NCBI GenBank assembly: GCA_963811605.1
Contig: CAWESA010000002.1
Coordinates: 124,001 to 188,000 of the forward strand
Source of the DNA: CAVQLX01 sp963811605
Lineage (GTDB): Bacteria > Desulfobacterota > Binatia > DP-6
Direction: 5' to 3'
DNA: 64,000 nt
Shown here: piece after piece, positions 45,144 to 55,912 of the stretch
How positions within the stretch are numbered: position 1 is the stretch's first letter
How the letters are laid out: every line of letters begins with the position of its first letter
Program-made: the position numbers and the translations under genes
Notes under the pieces: generated by a model
The model's input: only the letters and a program-made list of their open reading frames with translations
Database searches by the model: none
What the model was told of the DNA's origin: nothing

Positions 45144-45403
45144 TGGCCGGCATCCTGGCGCGCGTCACGGTCACGCCGAAGCGCGGCATCCTCGATCCCC
45201 AGGGCAAGGCGGTGCAGCAGTCGCTGCACGCGCTCGGGTTCCCCGAGGTGGGCGAGGTGCGCGTCGGCAAGTACGTCGAGCTCCGGCTGCGCGACGTCGA
45301 TCGGGCCGCCGCCCAGAGTCGAGTCCAGGCCATGTGCGAGCAGCTGCTGGCGAACGGCGTCATCGAAGATTTTCGCGTCGAGATCGTCGAAGGGGTCGGA
45401 TGA
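45143..45403 (+). CDS. purS: FGAM synthase subunit PurS
   Basis: An 86-residue subunit that bridges PurQ and PurL in the three-part formylglycinamidine ribonucleotide synthase. It has ARVTVTPKRGILDPQGKAVQQSL and VGKYVELRL. Its presence shows that the host uses the small-PurL system rather than the single long enzyme. It overlaps purC by one base and meets purQ at TGATG. Confidence 0.94.
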   Translation: MAGILARVTVTPKRGILDPQGKAVQQSLHALGFPEVGEVRVGKYVELRLRDVDRAAAQSRVQAMCEQLLANGVIEDFRVEIVEGVG

Positions 45404-46139
45404 TGCGGTGGGGCGTCGTGACGTTTCCCGGGTCGAACGACGACCGCGACATGCTGCGCGTCGCGGAGCGCTCGCTCGGCGACGAGGGCGTCGTGCTGTG
45501 GCACAAGGATACCGACCTGCAGGGCGTCGACTGCGTCGTCCTGCCGGGCGGGTTCTCGTACGGCGACTACCTGCGCTGCGGCGCCATCGCGCGCTTCTCA
45601 CCCGTCATGGGCGCCGTGGCGCGGCACGCGGAGGCGGGCGGCTTCGTGCTCGGCATCTGCAACGGCTTCCAGATACTGTGCGAGGCCGGGCTGCTGCCGG
45701 GGGCGCTGGTGCGCAACCGCGGTCGCAAGTTCGTGTGCGAGGTCGTGACGGTCCGCGTGGAAACGTCCGACACGCCGTTCACCTACGGCTGCCGGCGTGG
45801 CGAGCTGCTCGACATCCCGATCAAGCACGGCGAGGGCTGCTACGTGGCCGACGAGGCCACCATGGCGCAGCTGGAAGCCGACGATCAGGTGGTCTTCCGC
45901 TATGCCGACCGCGCCGGCCGGTCGGTCGCCGAAGCCAATCCGAACGGGTCCCTGACGCACATCGCCGGCGTGTGCAACCGGGGACGCAACGTCGTCGGGC
46001 TGATGCCGCATCCCGAGCACGCGGTCGACCGGCTCGCCGGCGGCGAGGATGGTCTCAAGCTCTTCCGCTCCGTCGAGGCCTGGCTGGGTACGCGGCAGGC
46101 GGGCGCACGGCGCGAGCCCACCGTGGTGCCCGGGCCCTG

Positions 46140-46140
<1 letters not shown>
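45403..46140 (+). CDS. purQ: FGAM synthase glutaminase subunit PurQ
   Basis: A 245-residue class I glutamine amidotransferase that supplies ammonia to PurL. It begins RWGVVTFPGSNDDRDM; the nucleophile Cys is in LGICNGFQILCEAGLLPGA, and the His/Glu pair is in GLMPHPEHAVD. ATG 45403 matches family N-termini; ATG 45400 adds one Met. The C-terminal about 20 residues are an extra tail. The stop overlaps purL as TGATG. Confidence 0.95.
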
Positions 46141-48363
<2,223 letters not shown>

Positions 48364-48393
48364 CCGGTCGCGTGTACTCGGGCGGGGGGTCCG

Positions 48394-48421
48394 CTAGCAG
48401 CCCGTGGTGAAAGTCGCCATG
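48394..48421 (+). repeat. IS left end: CTAG target duplicate plus 24-bp inverted repeat
   Basis: CTAG at 48394-48397 followed by the left terminal repeat (48398-48421, begins CAGCCCGTGGTGAAAG). It matches the reverse complement of the right end at 22 of 24 positions. Confidence 0.85.
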
Positions 48422-49899
48422 CGCACCGTGCCGCCCGGCCGCCGATATGATAGACGGACGCGCATGGCGATGGGGCGGTGGGGGGCGGAGCAGGCGCCAC
48501 TGTTCGTGACACACCAGCAGTTGCGCGCGGTCGGCGGGCACCCGTTCTACGAAGCGCTGGAGCGGGTGCTGCGCGCGGCGGGGTTCGACGCCTTCGTCGA
48601 AGCGCGGTGCGCGCCGTTCTACGCGGCGACGATGGGCCGGCCGAGCGTGGCCCCGGGCGTGTACTTCCGCTGCTTGCTGGTCGGCTACTTCGAAGGGCTC
48701 GACAGCGAGCGCGGGATTGCGTGGCGGGTGGCGGACGCCCTCAGCCTGCGGCGGTTTCTCGGGCTGGCGCTGGACACGCCGCCGCCGGACCACTCGACGC
48801 TGTCGCGCACGCGGCGGCGGCTCGCTCTCGAGACCCACGGGCAGGTGTTCACCTGGGTGCTGGGGGTGCTGGCGACCGCGGGGCTGGTCAAGGGGCAGAC
48901 CGTCGGCGTGGACGCGACGACGCTGGAGGCGAACGCGGCGTTGCGGTCGATCGTGCGGCGCGAGGATGGCCAGAGCTACGAGGCGTTTCTGACGGAGCTG
49001 GCGCACGCCTCGGGCATCGAGACGCCGACGCGCGCCCAGCTGGCGCGGCTGGATCGGCGGCGGCGCAAGAAGGGTGCGAATGGGGAGTGGGTGAATCCGC
49101 ACGAGCCCGACGCCCAGATCACGAAGATGAAGGATGGGCGCACGCACTTGGCGCACAAGCAGGAGCAGGCCGTCGACCTCGACACGGGGGCGGTGCTCGC
49201 GGTCACGCTCACGGGCGGGGCCGCAGGCGACACGACGACGCTGCCGACGACGCTCGCCGCCACCACGGCGAACCTCGCCACGGTCCGCGGGGCCGCGGCG
49301 GACACTGCGACCGCCGCGCGCCTGGCCCCGCGCCTCGCGGGCGTCGTGGCCGACAAGGGGTACCACAGCAACGCGGTGCTGGTGGCGCTGACCGCCGCGG
49401 GGCACCGCAGCTACATTGCGGAGCCCGACCGTGGGCGCCGCGACTGGACGGACAAAGCGACCGAACGGGACGCCGTGTACGCCAACCGCCGTCGCATCCG
49501 TGGGCGCCGTGGCAAGGCACTGCTCCGGTCGCGTGGGGAGTTGCTCGAACGGCCCTTCGCGCACGCGCTTGAGACCGGGGCGATGCGGCGGACGCACCTG
49601 CGCCGGCATGAGAACATCCTCAAGCGGCTCTTGGTGCACGTCAGCGGGCTCAACTTGGGCCTGCTGATGCGGACGCGCTTCGGCGTGGGCACGCCGCGGG
49701 GCCTGCAGGGGCGGGCGGACCTGCTCACCCGCTTGGTCGAGCTCCTGCAGCGGCTGTGGGCGGTCATCGTCGCGCGCTGCGACCGCCGCGACCGGCGCGG
49801 GCTCGCCCTCGGGGTACGGCTGGCGCTCCGCCGTGGTGGGCGCGAGTCGGCGGCCGGCGGTGCGGCGCCCGTCGCCATCGCGGCTTTCACCACGGGCTG
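48398..49899 (+). mobile_element. 1.5-kb insertion sequence between purL and purF
   Basis: A complete element of 1502 bp bounded by 24-bp imperfect inverted repeats (CAGCCCGTGG...CCACGGGCTG) and flanked on both sides by CTAG, a likely 4-bp target duplication. It carries one transposase gene in the same direction as the pur genes. It lies 35 nt after the repaired purL end and 24 nt before purF. The transposase resembles the IS1182-type DDE group, but the family assignment is from memory of the protein pattern. Confidence 0.85.
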
Positions 49900-49903
49900 C
49901 TAG
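48464..49903 (+). CDS. DDE transposase (IS1182-like, DUF772 N-terminus)
   Basis: A 479-residue transposase starting MAMGRWGAEQAPLF. The N-terminal helical domain has RPSVAPGVYFRCLLVGYFEG and DHSTLSRTRRRL. The catalytic acidic residues are probably in VGVDATTLEANA (first Asp), GVVADKGYHSNA (second Asp) and the Glu-containing C-terminal region ENILKRLLVH or nearby. TATGAT at 48446-48451 may drive it; the frame is open upstream to GTG 48404 in the left repeat. The stop TAG (49901-49903) lies outside the element, in the duplicated CTAG target. Confidence 0.88.
   Translation: MAMGRWGAEQAPLFVTHQQLRAVGGHPFYEALERVLRAAGFDAFVEARCAPFYAATMGRPSVAPGVYFRCLLVGYFEGLDSERGIAWRVADALSLRRFLGLALDTPPPDHSTLSRTRRRLALETHGQVFTWVLGVLATAGLVKGQTVGVDATTLEANAALRSIVRREDGQSYEAFLTELAHASGIETPTRAQLARLDRRRRKKGANGEWVNPHEPDAQITKMKDGRTHLAHKQEQAVDLDTGAVLAVTLTGGAAGDTTTLPTTLAATTANLATVRGAAADTATAARLAPRLAGVVADKGYHSNAVLVALTAAGHRSYIAEPDRGRRDWTDKATERDAVYANRRRIRGRRGKALLRSRGELLERPFAHALETGAMRRTHLRRHENILKRLLVHVSGLNLGLLMRTRFGVGTPRGLQGRADLLTRLVELLQRLWAVIVARCDRRDRRGLALGVRLALRRGGRESAAGGAAPVAIAAFTTGC
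49876..49903 (-). repeat. IS right end: 24-bp inverted repeat plus CTAG
   Basis: The right terminal repeat (49876-49899, ends CTTTCACCACGGGCTG) is followed by CTAG at 49900-49903. Mismatches to the left end are at repeat positions 17 and 21. Confidence 0.85.
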
Positions 49904-49922
49904 ACTGTCGCTCGCGGGAGCC

Positions 49923-51347
49923 ATGACCGACAAGTTCCACGAGGAGTGCGGGGTGGTCGGGGTGTACGGACACCCCGAGGCATCGACGCTCGTCTACCTG
50001 TCGCTGTATGCCCTCCAGCATCGCGGTCAGGAGTCGGCGGGGATCGTGGCCTCGAACGGCGAGGCCTTGATCGCGCACCGCGGGATGGGCCTGGTAGCCG
50101 ACCTGTTCACGCAGGACATCCTCGCCCGCCTCGAGGGTCGCCTGGCCATCGGCCACAATCGCTACTCGACCACCGGCTCCACGGTGCTGAAGAACTGCCA
50201 GCCCTTCGTGGTCGAGTGGGCGCAGGGCGCGCTCGCGATCGCGCACAACGGCAACCTGGTCAACGCCGAGGCGCTGCGCGGGAAGCTCGAGACGCGCGGC
50301 TCGATCTTCCAGTCCACCTCGGACACCGAGGTCATCATCCACCTGATCGCCGCATCCCCGGCCACCACGCTGATCGGGCGGATCGTCGATGCCCTGTCCC
50401 AGGTGCGTGGAGCATACTCGCTGGTCTTCCTCACCGAGACCCAGGTGATCGCGGCGCGTGATCCGGGAGGGTTCCGGCCCCTCGTCATGGGACGGGTGGG
50501 GGATGCGGTCGTCGTGACCTCCGAGACGTGTGCCCTCGATCTGGTCGACGCGACGTACGAGCGGGAGATCGAGCCCGGCGAGATCGTCGTGATCGACGAC
50601 AAGGGGGTCAGCTCGCTGCGTCCGTTCCCGCCCGCGCCGCGGCACAACTGCGTCTTCGAGTACGTGTACTTCGCGCGACCCGACAGCGAGGTCTTCGGGC
50701 GCAACGTGTACGAGGTGCGCAAGGAGCTCGGTCGCCAGCTCGCGCGCGAGAGCGCCGTCCCGGCCGACATCGTCATCCCCGTGCCCGACTCGGGGGTGCC
50801 GGCCGCGATCGGCTACGCCGAGGAAGCCGGCCTGCCGTTCGAGATGGGACTGATCCGGAATCACTACGTCGGCCGGACGTTCATCGAGCCGACCAGCTCG
50901 ATCCGCCACTTCGGGGTCAAGGTGAAGCTGAACGCGCTCAAGGAAGTGCTGAACGGCAAGCGCGTGATCGTGGTCGACGACTCGATCGTGAGAGGCACCA
51001 CCAGCCGGAAGCTGGTCCACATGGTGCGGCAGGCGGGCGCGCGCGAGGTGCACATGCGCATCAGCTCTCCGCCCACCACCAACCCGTGCTACTACGGCAT
51101 CGACACGCCGACGCGCGAAGAGCTGATCGCGTCCACCCACTCGATCGCGGAGACGCGGGAGTATCTCGGCGCCGACTCGCTGGCCTACCTGAGCATCGAG
51201 GGGCTCTACACCTTCACCGGCGGACGCCGGAACGGCTTCTGCGATGCCTGCTTCAGCGGCGACTATCCGATCGCCCTCGACGACGAGCACCGCGGCGTGC
51301 GGCAGCTCCACCTCTTCGAGGCGCGCGACCGCCCCGAGCATCGCTAG
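49923..51347 (+). CDS. purF: Amidophosphoribosyltransferase
   Basis: A 474-residue enzyme for the first committed step of purine synthesis. It starts MTDKFHEECGVVGVYGH; the Cys at residue 9 is the N-terminal glutaminase nucleophile after propeptide removal. It has ALQHRGQESAGI, GHNRYSTTG and the PRPP loop VIVVDDSIVRGTT. The cysteines of GFCDACFSGDYP suggest an Fe-S type PurF as in B. subtilis. GGGAG precedes the ATG. The insertion sequence now separates it from purL; TAGACT at the junction could serve as a weak -10. Confidence 0.96.
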   Translation: MTDKFHEECGVVGVYGHPEASTLVYLSLYALQHRGQESAGIVASNGEALIAHRGMGLVADLFTQDILARLEGRLAIGHNRYSTTGSTVLKNCQPFVVEWAQGALAIAHNGNLVNAEALRGKLETRGSIFQSTSDTEVIIHLIAASPATTLIGRIVDALSQVRGAYSLVFLTETQVIAARDPGGFRPLVMGRVGDAVVVTSETCALDLVDATYEREIEPGEIVVIDDKGVSSLRPFPPAPRHNCVFEYVYFARPDSEVFGRNVYEVRKELGRQLARESAVPADIVIPVPDSGVPAAIGYAEEAGLPFEMGLIRNHYVGRTFIEPTSSIRHFGVKVKLNALKEVLNGKRVIVVDDSIVRGTTSRKLVHMVRQAGAREVHMRISSPPTTNPCYYGIDTPTREELIASTHSIAETREYLGADSLAYLSIEGLYTFTGGRRNGFCDACFSGDYPIALDDEHRGVRQLHLFEARDRPEHR

Positions 51348-51364
51348 CGACCGGCCGGGCGGCC

Positions 51365-52975
51365 TCAGCCTCCCGCCACGTGCGGCACGCCGTCCCGTCC
51401 CCGGCGGACCACGGTGTCCCGGACCGAGGCCGGATCGCGATCCGGATGGTCGATCGTGTAGTGCAGCCCCCGGCTCTCCCGGCGCTGCTGCGCGCAGGCG
51501 ATGATGCACTCGGCAACCGCCGCGATGTTGCGGAGCTCGGCGAGATCGCTGGTGAGGAGGACGTGCCAGTAGTACTGGCGGATCTCCTCCTGCAGGAGTG
51601 CGATGCGCTCGCGGGCGCGTGCCAGGCGCCGATCGCTGCGCACGATGCCGACGTAGTTCCACATGAAGCGGCGGATCTCGTCCCAGTTCTGGGTGACCAC
51701 GACCGCCTCGTCGCTGTCGGTCGCCGCGCCCGCGTCCCACGCCCGGATGGCCGGCGGCGCCGCACGATCGCGGCGGATCGCCTCGCAGGCGTGCGCCGAG
51801 GCACGGTAGGCGAAGACCAGGGCTTCGAGCAGCGAATTGGACGCGAGCCGGTTCGCGCCGTGCAGGCCGGTGCAGGCGTTCTCGCCGCAGGCGTAGAGGC
51901 GGGGCAGGGCGGTGCGGCCGTCGAGATCGGTGACCACGCCGCCGCAGCAGTAATGCGCGGCCGGCACCACCGGGACCGGTCCGCGGGTCAGATCGAAGCC
52001 GAAGGTCAGGCAGCGCTCGTAGATGGTGGGGAATCGCGAGCGTATCCAGCCGGCATCGCGATGGCTGATGTCGAGGAGGACCGACTCCCAGCCGTGCACC
52101 TTCATCTCGTTGTCGATCGCGCGCGCCACGATGTCGCGGGGCGCCAGCTCGGCGCGCGCGTCGTACCGGTCCATGAAGCGGCTGCCGTCGGGTCGGCGGA
52201 GCACGGCGCCTTCGCCACGCAACGCCTCGGTCAGGAGAAACGACTTGGCGTGCGGGTGGTAGAGGCAGGTGGGGTGGAACTGGATGAACTCCATGTTCGC
52301 GATCGGCGCACCGGCCCGGTAGGCCATGGCGATGCCGTCGCCGGTCGCGACGTCGGGATTCGAGGTGTACAGGTAGACCTTGCCGGTGCCGCCGGCGCAC
52401 AGGAACGTGGCGCGGGCGAGCATGCGATGGACCTGGCTGCTGGCGCGATCGAGGACGTATGCGCCCCAGCACGTCGCCGACTCGCCGCCGTGGTCGAGCA
52501 GCAGGTCGACGGCGAGATGGTTCTCCAGGATCTGGATGCCGGGGGTGGCGCGGACCGCCTCGCTGAGCGCACGAATGATCTCGTGCCCGGTGGCGTCCAA
52601 GGCATGCAAGATCCGTCGCTGTGAGTGCCCGCCCTCCTGACCCAGATCGTAGGCCCAGCCCTCGAGATCCTCGCGCCCATCGAAGCGCACGCCGACGCCG
52701 ATCAGATCGCGCACCCGGTCGGGTCCCTCCCGGACCACGACCTCGACGACGTCGCGGTGGCATAGGCCCGCGCCTGCCCCGAGGGTGTCCTCGATGTGCG
52801 ACTCGAAGGTGTCCTCCGGGCTCCAGACCGACGCGATGCCACCCTGGGCATACTGGCTCGAGCTCTCCGGGAGGCGGTCCTTCGTGACCAGCAACACGCG
52901 ACCCGCGGCCGCGCAACGGAGCGCGCAGGTGAGTCCGGCGATACCGCTGCCGACGACCAGGAAGTCGGCGTCCAT
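51365..52975 (-). CDS. nadB: L-aspartate oxidase
   Basis: A 536-residue FAD enzyme that oxidises aspartate to iminoaspartate for NAD synthesis. The FAD site is DFLVVGSGIAGLTCALRCA; other marks are QYAQGGIASVW, GLHGANRLASNSLLEALVF (FAD/substrate) and HYCCGGV. ATG 52975 gives the short MDADFLVVG N-terminus; ATG 52993 would add six residues. The C-terminal helical domain is complete. nadA and nadC are not in the window. It is divergent from the transglycosylase gene. Confidence 0.95.
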   Translation of the reverse strand: MDADFLVVGSGIAGLTCALRCAAAGRVLLVTKDRLPESSSQYAQGGIASVWSPEDTFESHIEDTLGAGAGLCHRDVVEVVVREGPDRVRDLIGVGVRFDGREDLEGWAYDLGQEGGHSQRRILHALDATGHEIIRALSEAVRATPGIQILENHLAVDLLLDHGGESATCWGAYVLDRASSQVHRMLARATFLCAGGTGKVYLYTSNPDVATGDGIAMAYRAGAPIANMEFIQFHPTCLYHPHAKSFLLTEALRGEGAVLRRPDGSRFMDRYDARAELAPRDIVARAIDNEMKVHGWESVLLDISHRDAGWIRSRFPTIYERCLTFGFDLTRGPVPVVPAAHYCCGGVVTDLDGRTALPRLYACGENACTGLHGANRLASNSLLEALVFAYRASAHACEAIRRDRAAPPAIRAWDAGAATDSDEAVVVTQNWDEIRRFMWNYVGIVRSDRRLARARERIALLQEEIRQYYWHVLLTSDLAELRNIAAVAECIIACAQQRRESRGLHYTIDHPDRDPASVRDTVVRRGRDGVPHVAGG

Positions 52976-53012
52976 GGCTTCGGGGCTGCACATTCCTGCG
53001 CACGACCTGTCG

Positions 53013-53051
53013 GGTCAAGCGGTTGACCTCCTGGCGTGCCATCCGTATGCT
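53013..53051. promoter_or_regulatory. Divergent promoter region nadB / transglycosylase
   Basis: The perfect inverted repeat GGTCAA-GCGG-TTGACC (53013-53028) places two -35 boxes back to back. On the plus strand TTGACC, 17 nt, TATGCT (53046-53051) predicts a start 3 nt before the transglycosylase ATG. On the minus strand the matching -10 for nadB (GAATGT, 52995-52990) is weak. Confidence 0.6.
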
Positions 53052-53060
53052 CCGCGGCCA

Positions 53061-53804
53061 ATGCGGGCCGCGGCAGGGGTGGCGGTGGTGCTCGGGGTGC
53101 TTGCCTGGTCGGCCCGACCGGCCGCCGCGGACATCTACCTGCTGCGCGATCGGAAGGGCGTCCTGCACATCACGAACGCGCCCGTCGACCCCGGCTATCA
53201 GCTCGTGGTGCGGGATCCGCCTCGCGTGCCGCGGCCGCACGTGCTCACCCTGGAGGGGCGCACGCATGGCCGAGCACGCATCGTGCTGCCGATGGTCGAT
53301 CCCGGACTCGCTCCGGTGGCCCTTCCGCCGCGGGTCCCGGTTCCCGCGGGTCCGCGACAGCCCGTGCCGCTCGCGGCCCCGGGCACGCCGACCCCGTTCG
53401 ACGAGATGATCCGCGTGATTGCCGATCACTACGACGTGGAGTATGCGTTGGTGAAGGCGGTCATCAAGGCGGAGTCCGGGTTCAACCACCTGGCCGTCTC
53501 GCCGAAGGGAGCTCAGGGCCTGATGCAGCTCATGCCCACCACCGCAGCGGAAGTCCGCGTCCAGGATGCGTTCCTGCCGCAGGACAACATCGAGGGTGGC
53601 GTGAAGTACCTGCGCCGCATGCTCGATCGCTACGACGGCAATCTGGCGCTGGCGGTGGCCGCCTACAACGCAGGGCCCAACCGCGTGGACGAGGCCGGCG
53701 GCGTACCAGACATCGCCGAGACCCGCGAGTACCTGGCCAGGGTCCTCCGCTACCGGCTCGGCTACCTGCGGGAGGGCGCGGGTGTCCGGCAGGCCCTACG
53801 CTGA
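53061..53804 (+). CDS. Lytic transglycosylase with DUF4124-like N-terminus
   Basis: A 247-residue secreted protein. A signal peptide (to about residue 23, ending RPAAA) is followed by DIYLLRDRKGVLHITNAP, like DUF4124, a Pro-rich linker, and a C-terminal SLT domain. The domain has the catalytic Glu in KAVIKAESGFNHLAVSPKGA, then GLMQLMPTTA and AVAAYNAGPNRVD. It cleaves peptidoglycan glycan strands in the periplasm. ATG 53061 follows a strong promoter with about 3 nt of leader. It overlaps pgsA by 23 nt. Confidence 0.93.
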   Translation: MRAAAGVAVVLGVLAWSARPAAADIYLLRDRKGVLHITNAPVDPGYQLVVRDPPRVPRPHVLTLEGRTHGRARIVLPMVDPGLAPVALPPRVPVPAGPRQPVPLAAPGTPTPFDEMIRVIADHYDVEYALVKAVIKAESGFNHLAVSPKGAQGLMQLMPTTAAEVRVQDAFLPQDNIEGGVKYLRRMLDRYDGNLALAVAAYNAGPNRVDEAGGVPDIAETREYLARVLRYRLGYLREGAGVRQALR

Positions 53805-54393
53805 CATCGCGCCTCCCGCCGGCCGCACCGTCTCGCTCGCGAACCTCCTGAGCCTGCTCCGCATCGGCCTCGTGCCGGTGCTGGTGGTGGTGCTGTTCTG
53901 GTCCGGCCCCGTGGCGCGCGCGATCGCGGGCGCCCTGTTCCTGATCGCCTGCCTGACCGACTACTTCGACGGCTGGCTCGCGCGCCGCCACGGCGTGACC
54001 ACCCTCGGGCAGTTCCTCGACCCGCTGGCCGACAAGCTGATCGTGGTCGCCGTCCTGATCATGCTGTCCGCGATGCCACCCGAGCCACGCGTACCGGCCT
54101 GGATGGCGGTGGTCATCGCGCTGCGGGAGCTCGCCGTGACGGGACTGCGCGGCGTCGCCGCCCAGCACGGCATCGTCCTGGCCGCCGAGGAGCTCGGCAA
54201 GTACAAGATGATCTTCCAGATGTTCGCCCTCGAGGCCCTGCTGATCCACTATGTCTGGCCGCTCCCCGGGATCGGGCTCAGCATCGACTTTCATGCCGCC
54301 GGCATGCGGTTTCTCTGGGTCGCGCTGGCCCTCGCGGTCTGGTCGGGCGTCGACTACTGCGTGCGTGTCTTCAAGCGGCTCGACCTCGACTGA
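53782..54393 (+). CDS. pgsA: CDP-diacylglycerol-glycerol-3-phosphate phosphatidyltransferase
   Basis: A 203-residue membrane enzyme of phosphatidylglycerol synthesis. The CDP-alcohol phosphatidyltransferase motif DxxDGxxARxxxxxxxxGxxxDxxxD is visible as DYFDGWLARRH followed by GQFLDPLADK (about residues 60-85). Four to five hydrophobic helices follow. GTG start at 53782 overlaps the transglycosylase gene. Confidence 0.94.
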   Translation: MSGRPYADIAPPAGRTVSLANLLSLLRIGLVPVLVVVLFWSGPVARAIAGALFLIACLTDYFDGWLARRHGVTTLGQFLDPLADKLIVVAVLIMLSAMPPEPRVPAWMAVVIALRELAVTGLRGVAAQHGIVLAAEELGKYKMIFQMFALEALLIHYVWPLPGIGLSIDFHAAGMRFLWVALALAVWSGVDYCVRVFKRLDLD

Positions 54394-54410
54394 TCCGGGG
54401 AGGGCGTCCG

Positions 54411-55265
54411 ATGTCTCGCTGGCAGATCGGCGACGTCACGGTGACGAAGGTCCTCGAGCTCGAGGTCGCCGGCGGGACGCGTTTCATCCTGCCCGGGGCC
54501 ACCCCGGAGGTGGTCCGGCGTCACGCGTGGCTACAGCCGCACTTCGCCGACGAGCGGGGACGTTTGCGCATGAGCGTGCACGCGCTCGTGGTCGACACGC
54601 CGTCGCGTCGCATCGTCGTCGACACGTGCATCGGCAACGACAAGGAGCGCAGCATCCCCGGCTGGAGCCATCGTCAGGGCGGGTTCCTGCGTGATCTCGA
54701 CCGAGCCGGCTGTCCCCCGGCCTCGGTGGACACGGTGGTGTGCACCCACCTGCACGTCGATCACGTCGGTTGGAACACCACCCTGGTGAAGGGGCGCTGG
54801 GTGCCGACGTTTCCGTCGGCACGTTACCTGATGGTGCGCGACGAGGTCGAGTTCTGGCAACGCCATCACATGGCCGACGACCATCGCGCCGCGTTCGTCG
54901 ATTCGGTCCAGCCCGTCCGGGACGCGGGCCTCGTCGAGCTGGTCGACACCGATCATCGGGTCTGCGACGAGATCAGCCTCCTCCCCACGCCGGGACATAC
55001 CCCGGGCCACGTGAGCGTCCGCATCGTCTCGCGCGGCGAGGAGGCGCTGATCACGGGAGACTTCCTCCACCACCCGTGTCAGATGGCTCGCGTCGACATG
55101 CCGTCGTCCGCCGACCACGATGCCGGTCGCGCGCACCGCACGAGGCTGGAGATGTTCACGCGTCTCGCGGGGACCGGCGTCCTGGTGATCGGGACCCACT
55201 TCGCGTCTCCCACGGCGGGACGCGTGGCGCGCGACGGCGACGCCTTCCGGCTCGCTGCTTCCTGA
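54411..55265 (+). CDS. Metallo-beta-lactamase-fold hydrolase
   Basis: A 284-residue cytoplasmic metal-dependent hydrolase (no signal peptide). Metal ligands are seen in CTHLHVDHVGWN (HxHxDH), PTPGHTPGHVSV (His) and ITGDFLHHP (Asp), with a final His in VIGTHFASPTAG. This pattern matches the group containing lactonases and methyl parathion hydrolase-like enzymes; the substrate is unknown. It follows pgsA by 17 nt and ends at a strong hairpin. Confidence 0.88.
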   Translation: MSRWQIGDVTVTKVLELEVAGGTRFILPGATPEVVRRHAWLQPHFADERGRLRMSVHALVVDTPSRRIVVDTCIGNDKERSIPGWSHRQGGFLRDLDRAGCPPASVDTVVCTHLHVDHVGWNTTLVKGRWVPTFPSARYLMVRDEVEFWQRHHMADDHRAAFVDSVQPVRDAGLVELVDTDHRVCDEISLLPTPGHTPGHVSVRIVSRGEEALITGDFLHHPCQMARVDMPSSADHDAGRAHRTRLEMFTRLAGTGVLVIGTHFASPTAGRVARDGDAFRLAAS

Positions 55266-55287
55266 CCCGGGCGCGGCAGCGCCCGGG
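55266..55287 (+). terminator. GC hairpin after the hydrolase gene
   Basis: A perfect 9-bp stem, CCCGGGCGC / GCGCCCGGG with loop GGCA, begins right after the TGA. There is no T run, so if it terminates, it does so without one. Confidence 0.5.
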
Positions 55288-55760
55288 AGCGGGGACGGCC
55301 GCGCCGGGTGGGCGCCGAGCTGCTCGAGGGTGAGCGGGGCGAATTCCGCGTACCGGGGAGTCCCGGCCGACCTGCCGGCAGGCTGCAGAGACTCGCGGGA
55401 GGGTGCATAAGGCGGCCTGGGCACATCGGCCGTCGCGTGCTGTGCCCGTCGTGCTCGTGACCCCAATCGGAGGGATGCGGATGAAGGCGTGGATGAACGA
55501 CGGCGCGTACGGCGCTCGGGAGGACGGCGCCGATCGAGCAGGCGATCCAGGCGACCGCTGCTGGGGCGGGATGAGCGCATGCGCATGAACCAGTGGGTCT
55601 GGCTCACACGCGCTTGTAGCGGCCGGCGCTGCGCGCCGCCGCTGGACCACCGAGTCGTTGGGCATCGAGAAGAGGCGAACAAAGGGGATGACATGACATG
55701 CGGTCCGTCGCCGCCCCCTGCCTGGACACCGGTGTGGGACGGACGACCTCGGGCCACTGG
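55288..55760. other. Intergenic stretch without a recognisable gene
   Basis: About 470 nt between the hydrolase terminator and the tRNA promoter. The short open frames on both strands show no signal peptide, known motif or ribosome site that I can defend. I see no repeats or CRISPR-like structure. Confidence 0.5.
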
Positions 55761-55789
55761 TTGACGCCCGAAAGGCGAGCGGCTACAAG
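55761..55789 (+). promoter_or_regulatory. tRNA-Gly promoter
   Basis: TTGACG (55761-55766), 17 nt, TACAAG (55784-55789), with a predicted start about 9 nt before the mature tRNA 5' end. Confidence 0.65.
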
Positions 55790-55804
55790 CACTTCCTCGC
55801 TCTT

Positions 55805-55878
55805 GCGGGTGTAGCTCAGTTGGCTAGAGCGTGTGCTTGCCAAGCACAAGGTCGCCGGTTCGACCCCGGTCACCCGCT
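55805..55878 (+). tRNA. tRNA-Gly (anticodon GCC)
   Basis: The full cloverleaf can be drawn: acceptor GCGGGTG/CACCCGC, D stem GCTC/GAGC, anticodon stem TGTGC/GCACA with loop TTGCCAA (anticodon GCC), T stem GCCGG/CCGGT with loop TTCGACC, and discriminator T. No CCA is encoded. It reads GGC/GGT codons. An integrase remnant lies 35 nt downstream. Confidence 0.96.
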
Positions 55879-55912
55879 CTCGAAGTTCCGAGGACCTGGC
55901 AATCCCGTCGCC

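Noticed and set aside
49884..49923. A new purF promoter created by the insertion sequence (TAGACT at the junction)
   Set aside because: TAGACT would already exist in the uninterrupted site (CTAG followed by ACT), and no -35 is found at 16-18 nt in either arrangement.
55490..55770. Small plus-strand ORFs between the hydrolase terminator and the tRNA
   Set aside because: No ribosome site, promoter or family pattern; lengths are what chance gives at this base composition.
55604..55873. A minus-strand ORF over the tRNA with GVEPATLCLAS-like sequence
   Set aside because: This is the typical spurious translation of a tRNA-Gly antisense strand.
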